Source: Fictibacillus terranigra (lineage in GTDB: Bacteria; Bacillota; Bacilli; Bacillales; Fictibacillaceae). Taken from it: 64,000 nt of DNA. Numbering within the stretch: position 1 is the first letter of the stretch; each line of letters opens with the position of its first letter. The notes under the pieces are model-generated. The model was not told the DNA's origin, made no database searches, and saw nothing but the letters and a program-made list of their open reading frames with translations. Shown here one piece after another: positions 51,445 through 61,454 of the stretch. The position numbers and the translations under genes are program-made. The stretch lies in assembly GCF_030412265.1 (NCBI RefSeq), contig NZ_JAUHLN010000003.1, positions 372,001 to 436,000 on the forward strand, written 5' to 3'.

Positions 51445-53457
51445 TTATTTTTTCTTATTTCCGTCTTTTTTCAGCTTAAAGTATTCATCTAGAGCAGCTG
51501 CACCGATCTCATTGTTGATCGAGCCTTCACGTACATTTGGCACGACAACGGCAAAAGCAACTTCCGGATGATTATACGGTGCATAACCGATCAGTGTTTT
51601 GTTGTTTAAACCGGATTTCGTATCCACCTCGGCCGTTCCGGTCTTGCCTGCCGGGTTATAAGACTTATGTTTGAAAAAGGCTGCCGCCGTTCCCCTGCTG
51701 CCGACCATAACCTGTCGGAATCCTTGATGAACAACATCAAGGTATTCTTGCTTCATTTCAATTTTGTTCATGACATTTGGTTCAAACTTATAGACGAGTT
51801 TACCCATTTTACCCGGCTGAACTGACGGTTCACGAACCTCTTTCAGGAGATGAGGCTGCATACGGTATCCATTATTGGCAATGGTGGAGACATATTGAGC
51901 CATCTGAAGAGGTGTATACGTATCGAACTGTCCAATCGAAAAGAACATAGCCTGTGCCAATTGGTCACTCATACCTGTGTTATAACCGGTTGCTTCAGAA
52001 GGGAGATCGATCCCGGTCGGAACACCAAGACCGAACTGGCTGTATGAATCCCTTAATACTTTAAATGCTTCGTCCACATGGCGGTCAATATAACGCTTAT
52101 GTGAATAGTCATATCCGGCAAGCTTCATGGCAATATTCCACATATAAACATTCGAGGAAGCTTCCAGTGCTTTTACCGGACCGATGCTTCCCAAGTTTTC
52201 GTGGGATTTCATCTTTCTTCCGTCTCCAAACGTCAGCGGTGCATCGTAAAAATGAGTGTTTGGTGTGATGGCACCCTGCTGGAGACCCGTTAGTACTGTT
52301 GCTCCTTTAACCGCAGAACCCATGGCGAAGGAATTATACACCGTTCCAAATGGGGCATTCTTGTACTTCCCTGTCTTTTTATCATATTCTTTACCTGCCA
52401 TGGAAAGCACTTCACCATTCTCCGGATTCAGCATCACCACATATGCTTCCGTCAAATCACGATTTGCGTAAGCTGACCCTCCGGACTTGGCTTTCTTCAG
52501 TTCTTTTTCAATAATTTGTTCGACTTTTTGCTGAAGCTGCATGTTAATGGTAAGTATCAGGTCCTTCCCCCTGGAACCTTCCACTTCAACCGGATCGCCT
52601 ACCGGGTTGCCCGATTTGTCTGTGACAAACTGCATTTTTGACTTTTGTCCCCTAAGCAATGATTCATACTGCTGTTCAAGAAAACTCGTTCCTACTAAAT
52701 CATTGCGTTCGTTTCCCCGAGAAATGTAATAATCCATTTTACTCTGAGGGATCTGTTTTACCTGTCCAAAAAGAGCTTTGAACGTGTCGCCATATGGATA
52801 TGCCCGCTTGGCATCAGGTTTGATATCCACCCCCGGCAATTCACCCAAATGCTCACTTATCTCCGCGATCTCTTTTTGCGTGGCGCCGATTTTAATTCGC
52901 TGAGGCGTCAGGGCGTATCCCCTGTCCATCTCCCGCTTAATGGCCAGTACCCCGATCTGTTGGGGAGTAAAGCTATTCAGATCCTTCTTTGTTATCCGAT
53001 CCAGCATCAGGTTGTAATAATCATCATCGCTGAGACCTTTTTTCTCTTTTTTACTGATCCTGCTTTCTACTTCCTTCTTGTTTAAAAAGATAAAATAATC
53101 TTTCTTGTCCCGTTCTGTCACACTTTTTGTATCCTTTTGAATATAGCGCGCCAGTTTTTTTGCGACGGCCTGCCGATCCTCGGGACTCGTTTTTTGTGTT
53201 CGTGTATACGTAATAGAATAAAGAGGCTTATTATCCACCACGACCCGGTCCTGCGTGTCGAACATCTTTCCTCTCGGTGCATCAAGCCTTGCAGTTACGT
53301 TTTCTTTTTTGTCCGCCGATCGATGATACTCTTCACCCTGAACTATCTGTACATAACCCAGCCTGAAGATCAATACCGAAAACAAAAAGAACACGGCAAG
53401 AAACAGCGCATTCAAACGCATCGGTACATGATTTCTTTTCTTTTTTTCTTTAGTCAT
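51445..53457 (-). CDS. pbpA: Class B penicillin-binding protein (PBP2-like)
   Basis: A 670-residue transpeptidase for elongation peptidoglycan. N-terminal transmembrane anchor (ALFLAVFFLFSVLIFRLGYV), pedestal domain with APRGKMFDTQDRVV, then the transpeptidase domain: SxxK in MGSAVKGATVL, SxN in LEASSNVYM, and KTG in AGKTGTAEV. It corresponds in position to B. subtilis pbpA (yqgF), between pstS and yqgE. A possible promoter TTGATT-17-TAGTAA lies about 80 nt upstream. Confidence 0.94.
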   Translation of the reverse strand: MTKEKKKRNHVPMRLNALFLAVFFLFSVLIFRLGYVQIVQGEEYHRSADKKENVTARLDAPRGKMFDTQDRVVVDNKPLYSITYTRTQKTSPEDRQAVAKKLARYIQKDTKSVTERDKKDYFIFLNKKEVESRISKKEKKGLSDDDYYNLMLDRITKKDLNSFTPQQIGVLAIKREMDRGYALTPQRIKIGATQKEIAEISEHLGELPGVDIKPDAKRAYPYGDTFKALFGQVKQIPQSKMDYYISRGNERNDLVGTSFLEQQYESLLRGQKSKMQFVTDKSGNPVGDPVEVEGSRGKDLILTINMQLQQKVEQIIEKELKKAKSGGSAYANRDLTEAYVVMLNPENGEVLSMAGKEYDKKTGKYKNAPFGTVYNSFAMGSAVKGATVLTGLQQGAITPNTHFYDAPLTFGDGRKMKSHENLGSIGPVKALEASSNVYMWNIAMKLAGYDYSHKRYIDRHVDEAFKVLRDSYSQFGLGVPTGIDLPSEATGYNTGMSDQLAQAMFFSIGQFDTYTPLQMAQYVSTIANNGYRMQPHLLKEVREPSVQPGKMGKLVYKFEPNVMNKIEMKQEYLDVVHQGFRQVMVGSRGTAAAFFKHKSYNPAGKTGTAEVDTKSGLNNKTLIGYAPYNHPEVAFAVVVPNVREGSINNEIGAAALDEYFKLKKDGNKKK

Positions 53458-53561
53458 TCATTCCACCCTTACTTATGTATGGAAATCGTCGTTTCCATTT
53501 TCGACAAATTGATTTACTAAAATAATTTTAACAGTTAATCAATGTTTCCGAAAGAAAAATG

Positions 53562-54839
53562 TCATATCCTAGTTCGATCTTCCGTGTCTTTATTGTGCTG
53601 TGAATAGTTCGCCAGAATGTCTTTTTTTTGAAGGGTGGGAAACCGTATGGAACGTACGCAAAAATAAATGATAAAATGTCCTGCTCCTAAAACAGGAAGC
53701 AGTACGGGAATACAATAGTCTCCGTTAAAATAAGTTATGGTTACCATTAAAACCACAATGGAAAGAATTCGTCCTGCGTTTAAGTGCAATTCCCTTACCA
53801 CAATATATTCTACCCGCATCGGTCCCGCGTTTTCCGACCGGCCGATCACATCGTAAGTCAGTGATACATAGGGAACAAGAAGCAAAGGGTAAGCGATCGA
53901 AATTACGACTCCATAAAAGAGAAGCAGGGGAAACGTCACTTTCAGCAGAAAAAGGAAAGGCGACAGGAAAAGGATCAATCCGCCAGCAAAGATTGATTTT
54001 TTTCTCCGTTCTTTGGTCATCATCCGTGAAACGATAAAATAACCGACGAACGATACGGCAGATTGAACAAGCCCAAAAGTTCCGAGCGCAAATTCACTGT
54101 CTGAAATGATGTACACCCAAATAACAATTAAAAAAACGAACGTCCCTTCCCTGAAACCCTGAAAAAAGTGGGCATTTAAAATGCGTCCCCAATTTATGTT
54201 GGTTGTCCTTGATTTCAATACCTGCCAGACAAAAAACTTCCCCTCTGCCTTCTGCCTGCTCAAGAAAAAACTTATGACGACCGCAGTGAAAAATAAGACC
54301 AATGAAATGCTGAAGATGATGCGATACCCCGTAAACTTATCCAGCTGGGAAATTAAAAATCCCGAGGTCATCGGGCCGACCATCCCTGATAGAGAGGTGA
54401 GCACGCCAAGATAGCCATTAAAATTATCCCGTGTATCCGGTTCTGTCACTTCAAAGGTTAGGACATTAAAAGCGAGCCAATAAAAGCCAAGCCCGGCACC
54501 GAGCAGGCCGCCCAGTATAAGCAGGTAGTCACTTGCCTCTTTTCCGAGAAAAAGTACATATAAATAAAAAAAGGATAAAATGGTAACACCGATCCGAAGT
54601 ACAATCACCCGGTCAATTTTTTTCGTGAGCTTCCCTGCAATAAAAAAGGCAACCGGCTGAATGCACACAATCGACAAATTATAGAGAGCAATATCCTTCA
54701 GCTCACCCGATTGTTTCCACAAATAAATGTTAACAAATGTATTAGACAGCGCCGTACTCAATGAAAACAGCCCGCCTACGACAAGCAGCAATAACAGTTC
54801 TTTCTTTCTGTCCGTGTCTCCAAACAAATTGAACTTCAT
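53562..54839 (-). CDS. yqgE: Major facilitator superfamily transporter YqgE
   Basis: A 425-residue transporter with about 12 hydrophobic helices (first VVGGLFSLSTALSNTFVNIY). Substrate unknown. Start at 54839 (MKFNLFGD) is preferred over 54902, as AAGGGGCG lies upstream and the extension is not membrane-like. Between pbpA and sodA, as in B. subtilis yqgE. Confidence 0.85.
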   Translation of the reverse strand: MKFNLFGDTDRKKELLLLLVVGGLFSLSTALSNTFVNIYLWKQSGELKDIALYNLSIVCIQPVAFFIAGKLTKKIDRVIVLRIGVTILSFFYLYVLFLGKEASDYLLILGGLLGAGLGFYWLAFNVLTFEVTEPDTRDNFNGYLGVLTSLSGMVGPMTSGFLISQLDKFTGYRIIFSISLVLFFTAVVISFFLSRQKAEGKFFVWQVLKSRTTNINWGRILNAHFFQGFREGTFVFLIVIWVYIISDSEFALGTFGLVQSAVSFVGYFIVSRMMTKERRKKSIFAGGLILFLSPFLFLLKVTFPLLLFYGVVISIAYPLLLVPYVSLTYDVIGRSENAGPMRVEYIVVRELHLNAGRILSIVVLMVTITYFNGDYCIPVLLPVLGAGHFIIYFCVRSIRFPTLQKKDILANYSQHNKDTEDRTRI

Positions 54840-54936
54840 TTTGTTCTCGCCCCTTTGCAATTCACATGTAGTTTTCACAACTTGAAAGGGGCTATTCGCC
54901 AATCAGAGAATTGGTTTTTATTGTATATCGGTAAAT

Positions 54937-54979
54937 TAAAAACCGGCCAGTGTCTTTTTAAAAAGACACTGGCCGGTCC
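54937..54979 (-). terminator. Terminator of sodA
   Basis: A perfect 18-bp inverted repeat (54942-54959 with 54960-54977, GACACTGGCCGGT at one end) followed by a short T-run on the minus strand. Confidence 0.9.
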
Positions 54980-54987
54980 ATGTAGCA

Positions 54988-55599
54988 TTATTTTGCTTCG
55001 TTATAGCGTTTTTCAACTTCATCCCAGTTTACTACGTTCCAGAAAGCATTGATGTAGTCAGGACGCTTGTTTTGATACTTCAAGTAATAGGCATGCTCCC
55101 AAACATCAAGGCCCAAAATCGGGGTTTTGCCTTCCATCACAGGGTTATCCTGGTTTGGTGTGCTTGTTACTTCAAGCTCACCGTTATTAACGACTAACCA
55201 AGCCCATCCGGATCCGAAACGGCCTTTAGCGGCATTTGCAAATTGTTCCTTGAATACATCAAGGCTTCCAAATTTGCTGTTGATGCGTTCAGCTACTTCA
55301 CCAGTAGGTTCGTTGGATCCGCCTGGCTTCAGGATCTCCCAGAATAAGCTGTGGTTCGCATGGCCGCCGCCATTGTTTCGAACAGCAGTGCGGATGTTCT
55401 CAGGAAGTGAATCCAGGTTAGAGAGAAGCTCCTCGAGGCCTTTGCTTTCAAACTCAGCTTGGCCTTCAAGCGCTGCGTTCAAGTTATCCACATACGTTTT
55501 GTGGTGACGATCGTGGTGAATATTCATTGTAGTTTCATCGATGTGTGGTTCTAGTGCATTTGCAGCATAAGGTAAAGCAGGCAGTTCAAACTTTGCCAT
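54988..55599 (-). CDS. sodA: Superoxide dismutase (Mn)
   Basis: A 203-residue dismutase converting superoxide to oxygen and peroxide. Metal ligands are His28 (in [14 protein letters not shown]), the His in NHSLFWEIL, and Asp and His in [15 protein letters not shown]. The Mn-type marker [10 protein letters not shown] is present. AAGGAGG precedes the ATG at 55599; the open frame extends 42 nt further. Monocistronic. Confidence 0.97.
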   Translation of the reverse strand: MAKFELPALPYAANALEPHIDETTMNIHHDRHHKTYVDNLNAALEGQAEFESKGLEELLSNLDSLPENIRTAVRNNGGGHANHSLFWEILKPGGSNEPTGEVAERINSKFGSLDVFKEQFANAAKGRFGSGWAWLVVNNGELEVTSTPNQDNPVMEGKTPILGLDVWEHAYYLKYQNKRPDYINAFWNVVNWDEVEKRYNEAK

Positions 55600-55712
55600 G
55601 TTAATCTCCTCCTTGGTATGTAAGCATTTTTTATATTTCATTTTGGAGAAAAAACCCCAAAATTGAAAACATAGTTAAGCAACAATAATGTTTAATAAGT
55701 ATCCCAACTCAT

Positions 55713-55741
55713 ACATTATCAGATTTACCCGGAACTTTCAA
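55713..55741 (-). promoter_or_regulatory. Sigma-A promoter of sodA
   Basis: TTGAAA (55741-55736), 17-nt spacer, TAATGT (55718-55713), about 110 nt before the start codon. Confidence 0.6.
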
Positions 55742-55835
55742 CGATTTAACCCTTTTTAATCCAAAGCTTATTATGTACATTTCGTGATGCCTTTTATCCC
55801 CGTGTCGTTAGAATTGTACGGCTTTTTTGTACAAA

Positions 55836-55866
55836 CAAAAAACCTTCACCATGAATGGTGAAGGTT
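55836..55866 (-). terminator. Terminator of the tRNA operon
   Basis: AACCTTCACCA pairs with TGGTGAAGGTT (55841-55866) and is followed by six T on the minus strand, 16 nt after tRNA-Phe. Confidence 0.92.
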
Positions 55867-55881
55867 GGATATGTATGAACA

Positions 55882-56204
<323 letters not shown>

Positions 56205-56211
56205 ACAAAAT

Positions 56212-56288
<77 letters not shown>

Positions 56289-56409
56289 ATGATATGAAAG
56301 GTTGTGGACGATGCCGTCCATGTGTGTCGTCTCTTCCTCTACTAGTTAACCTTGATGTGTATCCGTCGAGACAAGCCAGCTTAGATGTTATATATCAACG
56401 CCGCAGGCT

Positions 56410-56423
56410 TGCTCCACCCCGCG
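56410..56423 (-). pseudogene. Truncated tRNA-fMet 5' stub, copy 1
   Basis: Fourteen nucleotides identical to the fMet 5' end (CGCGGGGTGGAGCA), then AGCC instead of GTCT. Confidence 0.55.
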
Positions 56424-56542
56424 ATGATATGAAAGGTTGTGGACGATGCCGTCCATGTGTGTTGTCTCTTCCTCTACTAGTTAACTTTGAAGTGTATCCG
56501 TCGAGACAAGCCAGCTTAGATGTTATATCAACGCCGCAGGCT

Positions 56543-56556
56543 TGCTCCACCCCGCG
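56543..56556 (-). pseudogene. Truncated tRNA-fMet 5' stub, copy 2
   Basis: Same 14-nt stub (CGCGGGGTGGAGCA) in the next upstream unit. Confidence 0.55.
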
Positions 56557-56670
56557 ATGATATGAAAGGTTGTGGACGATGTGTCCGAGTATATGACTGT
56601 CTCTTCCTCTGCGTGCATTTTCTTGGAGGTTCAAGCGTCGAGACAAGTGAGCAATTATTCAAATAAAAAA

Positions 56671-56763
56671 TGGAGGAGGTAGAGGGATTCGAACCCCCGC
56701 GGGCTTTTACACCCCTGTCGGTTTTCAAGACCGATCCCTTCAGCCGGACTTGGGTATACCTCC
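56671..56763 (-). tRNA. tRNA-Ser (TGA)
   Basis: A 93-nt class II tRNA with long variable arm: acceptor GGAGGTA/TACCTCC, anticodon TGA in GGTCTTGAAAACC, T-loop GGTTCGAATCC, encoded CCA. The discriminator base reads T, where G is usual for serine tRNAs. Confidence 0.95.
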
Positions 56764-56776
56764 ACTTGAAGAAAAA

Positions 56777-56853
56777 TGGTGGACCCTGTAGGACTCGAAC
56801 CTACGACCAATCGGTTATGAGCCGACCGCTCTGACCAACTGAGCTAAGGGTCC
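56777..56853 (-). tRNA. tRNA-Ile2 (CAT, lysidine type)
   Basis: A 77-nt cloverleaf GGACCCTTAGCTCAG..., anticodon CAT in CGGCTCATAACCG. The body matches the minor isoleucine tRNA of Bacillus, whose C34 is converted to lysidine by TilS, rather than methionine tRNA. Confidence 0.88.
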
Positions 56854-56892
56854 ATGTGGTAAAGTTGAATATATGGGTATGTATGTAAGAAA

Positions 56893-56969
56893 TGGGGCGA
56901 CCGATGGGAATCGAACCCACGAATGCCGGAACCACAATCCGGTGCGTTAACCACTTCGCCACGATCGCC
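56893..56969 (-). tRNA. tRNA-His (GTG)
   Basis: A 77-nt cloverleaf counting the extra G-1 paired with C73; anticodon GTG in GGATTGTGGTTCC; T-loop GGTTCGATTCC; encoded CCA. Confidence 0.96.
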
Positions 56970-56984
56970 ATCGCCTAAAAAATA

Positions 56985-57061
56985 TGGTAGCGGCGGAGGG
57001 AGTCGAACCCACGACCTCACGGGTATGAACCGTACGCTCTAGCCAGCTGAGCTACACCGCC
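56985..57061 (-). tRNA. Elongator tRNA-Met (CAT)
   Basis: A 77-nt cloverleaf GGCGGTGTAGCTCAG..., anticodon CAT in CGGTTCATACCCG, T-loop GGTTCGACTCC, encoded CCA. The sequence matches the Bacillus elongator tRNA. Confidence 0.95.
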
Positions 57062-57067
57062 ATATTT

Positions 57068-57142
57068 TGGCTCCACAGGTAGGACTCGAACCTACGACCG
57101 ATCGGTTAACAGCCGATAGCTCTACCACTGAGCTACTGTGGA
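57068..57142 (-). tRNA. tRNA-Asn (GTT)
   Basis: A 75-nt cloverleaf TCCACAGTAGCTCAG..., anticodon GTT in GGCTGTTAACC, T-loop GGTTCGAGTCC, encoded CCA. First gene of the operon. Confidence 0.97.
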
Positions 57143-57173
57143 ACAATATGCTGTCCTCTTAGGGACAAGAATT

Positions 57174-57203
57174 ACTATACCATTTTTCCGCTATGTAAGT
57201 CAA
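57174..57203 (-). promoter_or_regulatory. Promoter of the tRNA operon with A-rich UP element
   Basis: TTGACT (57203-57198), 18-nt spacer, TATAGT (57179-57174). A run GCGAAAAAAAGG lies immediately upstream of the -35, resembling an UP element of stable-RNA promoters. It is about 30 nt upstream of tRNA-Asn. Confidence 0.75.
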
Positions 57204-57284
57204 CCTTTTTTTCGCTTTTTGCGAAATACCTTGGTGAGACAGACATAAATATAGCACGTCCCCAACATTATAGCAAGCCATTTT

Positions 57285-57767
57285 TTAAATTACGACAAAT
57301 AGGAAATATCCAATCATGACCGCCTGAATGATGACTTTAGCAACAGTACCCCCCAAGAAACCAAGGACAGATCCAAATCCCACCTTTACGGATTCTCCCA
57401 TTGATTTGCGCCCGATCAGCAATTCCGCAAGGAATGCACCTAAAAACGGGCCGGCGATGATACCGGCTACAGGTATGATAAAAGGGCCGACGAGCAAACC
57501 CATCGTACTTCCCCAGATGGCCGCTTTAGACCCTCCCCTTCTTTTTACACCGTACAAATTGCTGAAGTAATCGACAACGAACAAACTCGCCAGCAAAAAT
57601 ACTTGAACTGCGATAAAGAAGACCGTGAATGGCTGAAAGGAGTAAAAGATACCGTAAAGCACGAACCCGAGCACCATAAAAAGAGCTCCAGGCAGAATGG
57701 GAAAAATCAAGGCGGCAAATGCCAGGAGAAATGACACGCCGATCAATATCCAATAAAGAAAATCCAA
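57285..57767 (-). CDS. yqgC: DUF456 membrane protein YqgC
   Basis: A 160-residue, Gly-rich polytopic membrane protein (DUF456), with repeated small-residue helices such as GPFLGAFLAELLIGRKS. Function unknown. TTG at 57767 is the likely start: AAGGGGG is 7 nt upstream; a longer frame to 57818 exists. Same position as B. subtilis yqgC near sodA, except that the tRNA operon intervenes. Confidence 0.83.
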   Translation of the reverse strand: MDFLYWILIGVSFLLAFAALIFPILPGALFMVLGFVLYGIFYSFQPFTVFFIAVQVFLLASLFVVDYFSNLYGVKRRGGSKAAIWGSTMGLLVGPFIIPVAGIIAGPFLGAFLAELLIGRKSMGESVKVGFGSVLGFLGGTVAKVIIQAVMIGYFLFVVI

Positions 57768-57792
57768 AATAATGCCCCCTTCACCATCCAGT

Positions 57793-59412
57793 TTACCGTT
57801 CCAGCACAGCCTCAGCAATATTTACCGAATGGTCACCGATCCGCTCAAGGTTGCTTATAAAGTCAACATACACCACACTCTCTTGTCCTGTGCTCAAATT
57901 GTTGTTTATGTCCTGGATATGCTTCTTTCTCAGTGTTTTCTCCATTTCATCAATATCATCCTCAATCGTTAAAACCTCTTCTGCCATCCGTTTATCATTT
58001 GTTTCAAGAGATATGATGGCCTTGGTGAGACAGGATTGAGTCAGCATCATCATGTTCTCAAAATCACGTGTTGTAACTTCCGACAGCTTAATGTTATTCC
58101 TGGCCATGAAACAGACCATATCAATCATATTTTTTATATGGTCACCGACTCGTTCAATGTCTTTGCATAGATTGAGAAGCATTGTGTGCTCTGTTGATTC
58201 GTTCTTTGACAAGGAATGAATGGATAATTTAACGAGAAACTTCGTGATTTGTCGGTCAAACCGGTTGATTTCCTCTTCATACTGCATGGCGATGTCCGCA
58301 TGCTTGTTTTTCCGTGTTTGGAAGAAAAGAAGCGCCTGGTTGAGCCCTTCCCGTGAATAGGCTGCCATTTTCAGCAGCTCCTGCCGTGCTTGATGCAAGG
58401 CAAATTCCGGCGAACTGTTGATGACTTTTTGGTCCAATTTGACCGTTTTATTGTCGACAGACCACTCATCATCTTTGATCAGTTTCGAAACAGTAAAGAC
58501 GAGCAGCGAAATAAACGGAAATAAGATGATCACATTCCCTACATTAAAGATACCATGCGCAAAAGCAATCTCCATGGTCGGCTGCAGTTGGAGGCTGCCT
58601 GAAATCCATTCGATCAGCCCTTTGTATGGAACAAAGAAAATCACAAATATAATCGTCCCAATCACATTAAACAGTACATGGACCAGTGCTGCTCTCTTCG
58701 CGTTCTGAGAGGCGCCGACCGCTGCAATAACAGCTGTGATCGTCGTTCCGATATTATCTCCAAAAAGAACGGGAAGCGCACCTGTTAAATGAATAAGGTC
58801 CATGGAAAACATCTGCTGCAGGATGCCAACGGTCGCGCTGGAGGACTGCAGAATCATTGTAGCTATAGTTCCAAGGGCGATGCCCAAAAACGGCTGATGG
58901 TTTAAATGTTCAGTGATGTTTTTAAAATCCATGGAGGACTGCAAAGGTTCCATCCCTGCTCCCATCAGCTGCAGGCCGTAAAATAACCCGCCAAGACCGA
59001 ACAGGATTCTTCCGATAAATACATATTTGTAATCTCTGATAAAAAACACAAAGAATGCCCCTGCAGCAAGCAGCGGAAGACCGAAACTCGCAGCATCAAA
59101 TCCAATGATGAACGCAGTAAATGTTGTACCGATGTTGGCCCCCATTATGATGCCAACAGCCTGGCGTAGTGACAGCATCCTTGCATTCACAAGCCCTACC
59201 GTCAGAACAGTGGTGGCTGAACTGGACTGAATCAGCATGGTCACGAATAAACCCGCCAGTATCCCGGTAAACGTATTGGTCGTCAGACTGTCCAAAAGAT
59301 TTCTCAGCCGGTCGCCCGCTGAGTTTTGCAGACCCTCACCTAAATATTTAATTCCAAAAAGAAAAAGGCCGAGCCCGCCTATGAATTGAAACAGCATATC
59401 CTGAACGCCCAA
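57793..59412 (-). CDS. Na/Pi cotransporter family protein with PhoU-like domain
   Basis: About 539 residues. Two inverted Na/Pi-cotransporter repeats carry the QSSSATT signatures (TMLIQSSSATTVLTVGLV and MILQSSSATVGILQQ). A cytoplasmic PhoU-like helical domain follows (about 340-539; NLCKDIERVGDHIKNM, NLERIGDHSVNIAEA). It imports or exports phosphate with sodium. The start is uncertain: TTG 59412 gives a family-like N-terminus (GVQDMLFQFIGGLG) with AAAGGGG upstream, but ATG codons at 59484 and 59397 are possible. A second phosphate system besides pst. Confidence 0.87.
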   Translation of the reverse strand: MGVQDMLFQFIGGLGLFLFGIKYLGEGLQNSAGDRLRNLLDSLTTNTFTGILAGLFVTMLIQSSSATTVLTVGLVNARMLSLRQAVGIIMGANIGTTFTAFIIGFDAASFGLPLLAAGAFFVFFIRDYKYVFIGRILFGLGGLFYGLQLMGAGMEPLQSSMDFKNITEHLNHQPFLGIALGTIATMILQSSSATVGILQQMFSMDLIHLTGALPVLFGDNIGTTITAVIAAVGASQNAKRAALVHVLFNVIGTIIFVIFFVPYKGLIEWISGSLQLQPTMEIAFAHGIFNVGNVIILFPFISLLVFTVSKLIKDDEWSVDNKTVKLDQKVINSSPEFALHQARQELLKMAAYSREGLNQALLFFQTRKNKHADIAMQYEEEINRFDRQITKFLVKLSIHSLSKNESTEHTMLLNLCKDIERVGDHIKNMIDMVCFMARNNIKLSEVTTRDFENMMMLTQSCLTKAIISLETNDKRMAEEVLTIEDDIDEMEKTLRKKHIQDINNNLSTGQESVVYVDFISNLERIGDHSVNIAEAVLER

Positions 59413-59578
59413 TGAATTGACAACCCCTTTATCTAATCTCCTTATGTCATTATCTAGTTTTATGAAGGACATGTAAAGATGCATCGCAAAACCTTTACAA
59501 AGGAATGGTCTGCGCATTGTTTGTTTCCCCATTATTCGCTAAAATTAAAAACAGACCATTCATGAAATGAGGAGTTCA

Positions 59579-60346
59579 ATGAAAATTTTCAGCCATTTTT
59601 TCAAAAGCCTGTATTCACCTCCGACAATTGCCCGTCTCCGTTATCAGGGAATCGGCAAAGCCATCGGCTATGTATTTTTTTTAATCTTGCTGACTTCGAT
59701 CCCCGTGGGCATCAGCTTTTCCTTATCCTTTAAATCAGGCCTCGAAGAGTTCAAGCAATCAATGACCTCCGAGATTCCTGATTTTACGCTTCAAAATGGA
59801 AAGCTTGCCTCCGATCTTAAAAAGCCGGTTATCCATACCGACAGCAGCGATACCTTTATTTTTGACACAACCGGAACGATCAAAGAGGATGACCTTTCAG
59901 ATTATACAAATGTCATTGCTCTCTTGCATAATGAAGCTATCGTTATATCCGGCGGTGAGACACAGAAAGTCCCATATAACAGTTTAGGGGATTTGAGTCT
60001 GACCAAAAAGGACATCAGCTCCTGGACCAACACCTTGGTCGATCTTCTGCCTATACTGCTTCCTTTGTTATTTTTGTTTATCTATGTGTTTACGGTCGCA
60101 TTAAAGTTTATCGGTGTCACGGTATTAGCCGTCATCGGTTTGGTACTGCAGAATATCAGCCATCGAAACCTATCTTACAGACATTTATGGGTGATGTCTG
60201 CTTATGCCGTCACACTTCCTACTGTATTCTTCGCCATCATGAAAGTTTTACATACAGAGGTGCCGTTTTCTTTCCTCATTTACTGGGCAGTTGCATCTAT
60301 ATTTCTTCATCTTTCTATAAAAGAAACACCTTTGCCTAAAGGATAA
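59579..60346 (+). CDS. yqgB: DUF1189 membrane protein
   Basis: A 255-residue membrane protein of the DUF1189 family: N-terminal helix (IGYVFFLILLTSIPVGISF), a large extracytoplasmic loop (about 55-150) and four C-terminal helices. Function unknown; relatives may sense envelope state. TGAGGAG serves ATG 59579 rather than the ATG 12 nt upstream. Divergent from the Na/Pi gene. The symbol follows position relative to yqgC and is tentative. Confidence 0.75.
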   Translation: MKIFSHFFKSLYSPPTIARLRYQGIGKAIGYVFFLILLTSIPVGISFSLSFKSGLEEFKQSMTSEIPDFTLQNGKLASDLKKPVIHTDSSDTFIFDTTGTIKEDDLSDYTNVIALLHNEAIVISGGETQKVPYNSLGDLSLTKKDISSWTNTLVDLLPILLPLLFLFIYVFTVALKFIGVTVLAVIGLVLQNISHRNLSYRHLWVMSAYAVTLPTVFFAIMKVLHTEVPFSFLIYWAVASIFLHLSIKETPLPKG

Positions 60347-60377
60347 AAAAGAAGGAGCCGGACGGCTCCTTCTTTTG
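60346..60377. terminator. Bidirectional terminator between DUF1189 and DUF1002 genes
   Basis: AGAAGGAGCCG pairs with CGGCTCCTTCT, flanked by A-run and T-run. Confidence 0.9.
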
Positions 60378-60382
60378 ACTTT

Positions 60383-61258
60383 CTATTTTTGGAAAAGACC
60401 TTTTATCCCATCAATGATAGAAATGATAAAATCGATAAACTTTTGCAGAAACGATTGGGTTTCTTCTTTATTCAAGAAACCATCTAAATTATCCCGAACA
60501 TTCTGAAGCTGATTTTGAACGTTATCCCAGTTGATGTTCAGATCCTTCATTCGATTAAACAGGGACACAAGTCCGTTTAATTCTTCATCTGTCAGCTGAA
60601 TGCCGAGCCGCTCAGCGACACGTTTGATCAAGTCACGCAGTTCGTCTTCATTTTTAACCGGATGATCGGCCAGCTCTTGTTTAATTTCTGTGATCAGCTG
60701 TGTTGCTTCCTTTGTGCCGATTCTGTCACCAAGCTGTGCAGTTTTTACAACCTCTTCATTAGCCACTTGCTTTTTTTCTTCAGAAATATTTATGTTGGCT
60801 TTTTGTTCATAGGCCTTCAGGATACCGGTAAGAGCAGCGGTGCCGGATACCTCAAACGGCGCGGTGACATAAATATCCGCGTCCTTAACCCCAGCCGTAA
60901 CAAGCGCATTAACGATCATGCTGTCCGTTACCCAGTTGATGTTTTTTGAATCGACATGAAGCCCTTTGCCTTTCTCAGCAAGTGTAATTTTTGAAGAAGA
61001 GATGGCACGGGTTCCTAACTGTGCTTTGGAAATGTACTTCCCTAGATATTGGTGCTCTTCTTCATTCGACACCGTTACAGTATCCACGTTGGAGTCTACA
61101 CCCATCTCATTCAATATCTGTTTCTTTTGGTCCGGTTTCAAATCTTCGCCAAGTGTTACGATTACATCTCCTGGCGCTGCATCAGCAAATGCTTTTAAAG
61201 GTACCATCAACGTAAGTACAACCATTATTGGCACTACCCATTTTGCGTTCCATTTCAT
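60383..61258 (-). CDS. YpuA-like DUF1002 exported protein
   Basis: A 291-residue exported protein with a signal peptide (WVVPIMVVLTLMVPLKAFA, cleavage before DAAPGD). DUF1002 motifs: VTLGEDLKPDQKKQIL and VTAPFEVSGTAALTGILKAY. The C-terminal third is helical with a hydrophobic end (FIISIIDGIKGLF). Function unknown. GGTGGAG precedes the ATG at 61258, and the extra upstream frame is not signal-like. Single gene. Confidence 0.85.
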   Translation of the reverse strand: MKWNAKWVVPIMVVLTLMVPLKAFADAAPGDVIVTLGEDLKPDQKKQILNEMGVDSNVDTVTVSNEEEHQYLGKYISKAQLGTRAISSSKITLAEKGKGLHVDSKNINWVTDSMIVNALVTAGVKDADIYVTAPFEVSGTAALTGILKAYEQKANINISEEKKQVANEEVVKTAQLGDRIGTKEATQLITEIKQELADHPVKNEDELRDLIKRVAERLGIQLTDEELNGLVSLFNRMKDLNINWDNVQNQLQNVRDNLDGFLNKEETQSFLQKFIDFIISIIDGIKGLFQK

Positions 61259-61454
61259 CTTTATTCTCCACCTCATTGTTCGTATTTCCCTTTTCTCCAC
61301 TATCTGTGTCTCTTTCTTCTCAGACACATTTCCATTTTACACCACACAACTTTCAGGGAGCAATTTCTAACTTGAAAATGAAGTGTGTAAAAAAGGAATA
61401 ACCCCCGCGGCTGCAGCATATATATTCTCCATATATCAAAAGGGGGACAAGCCA

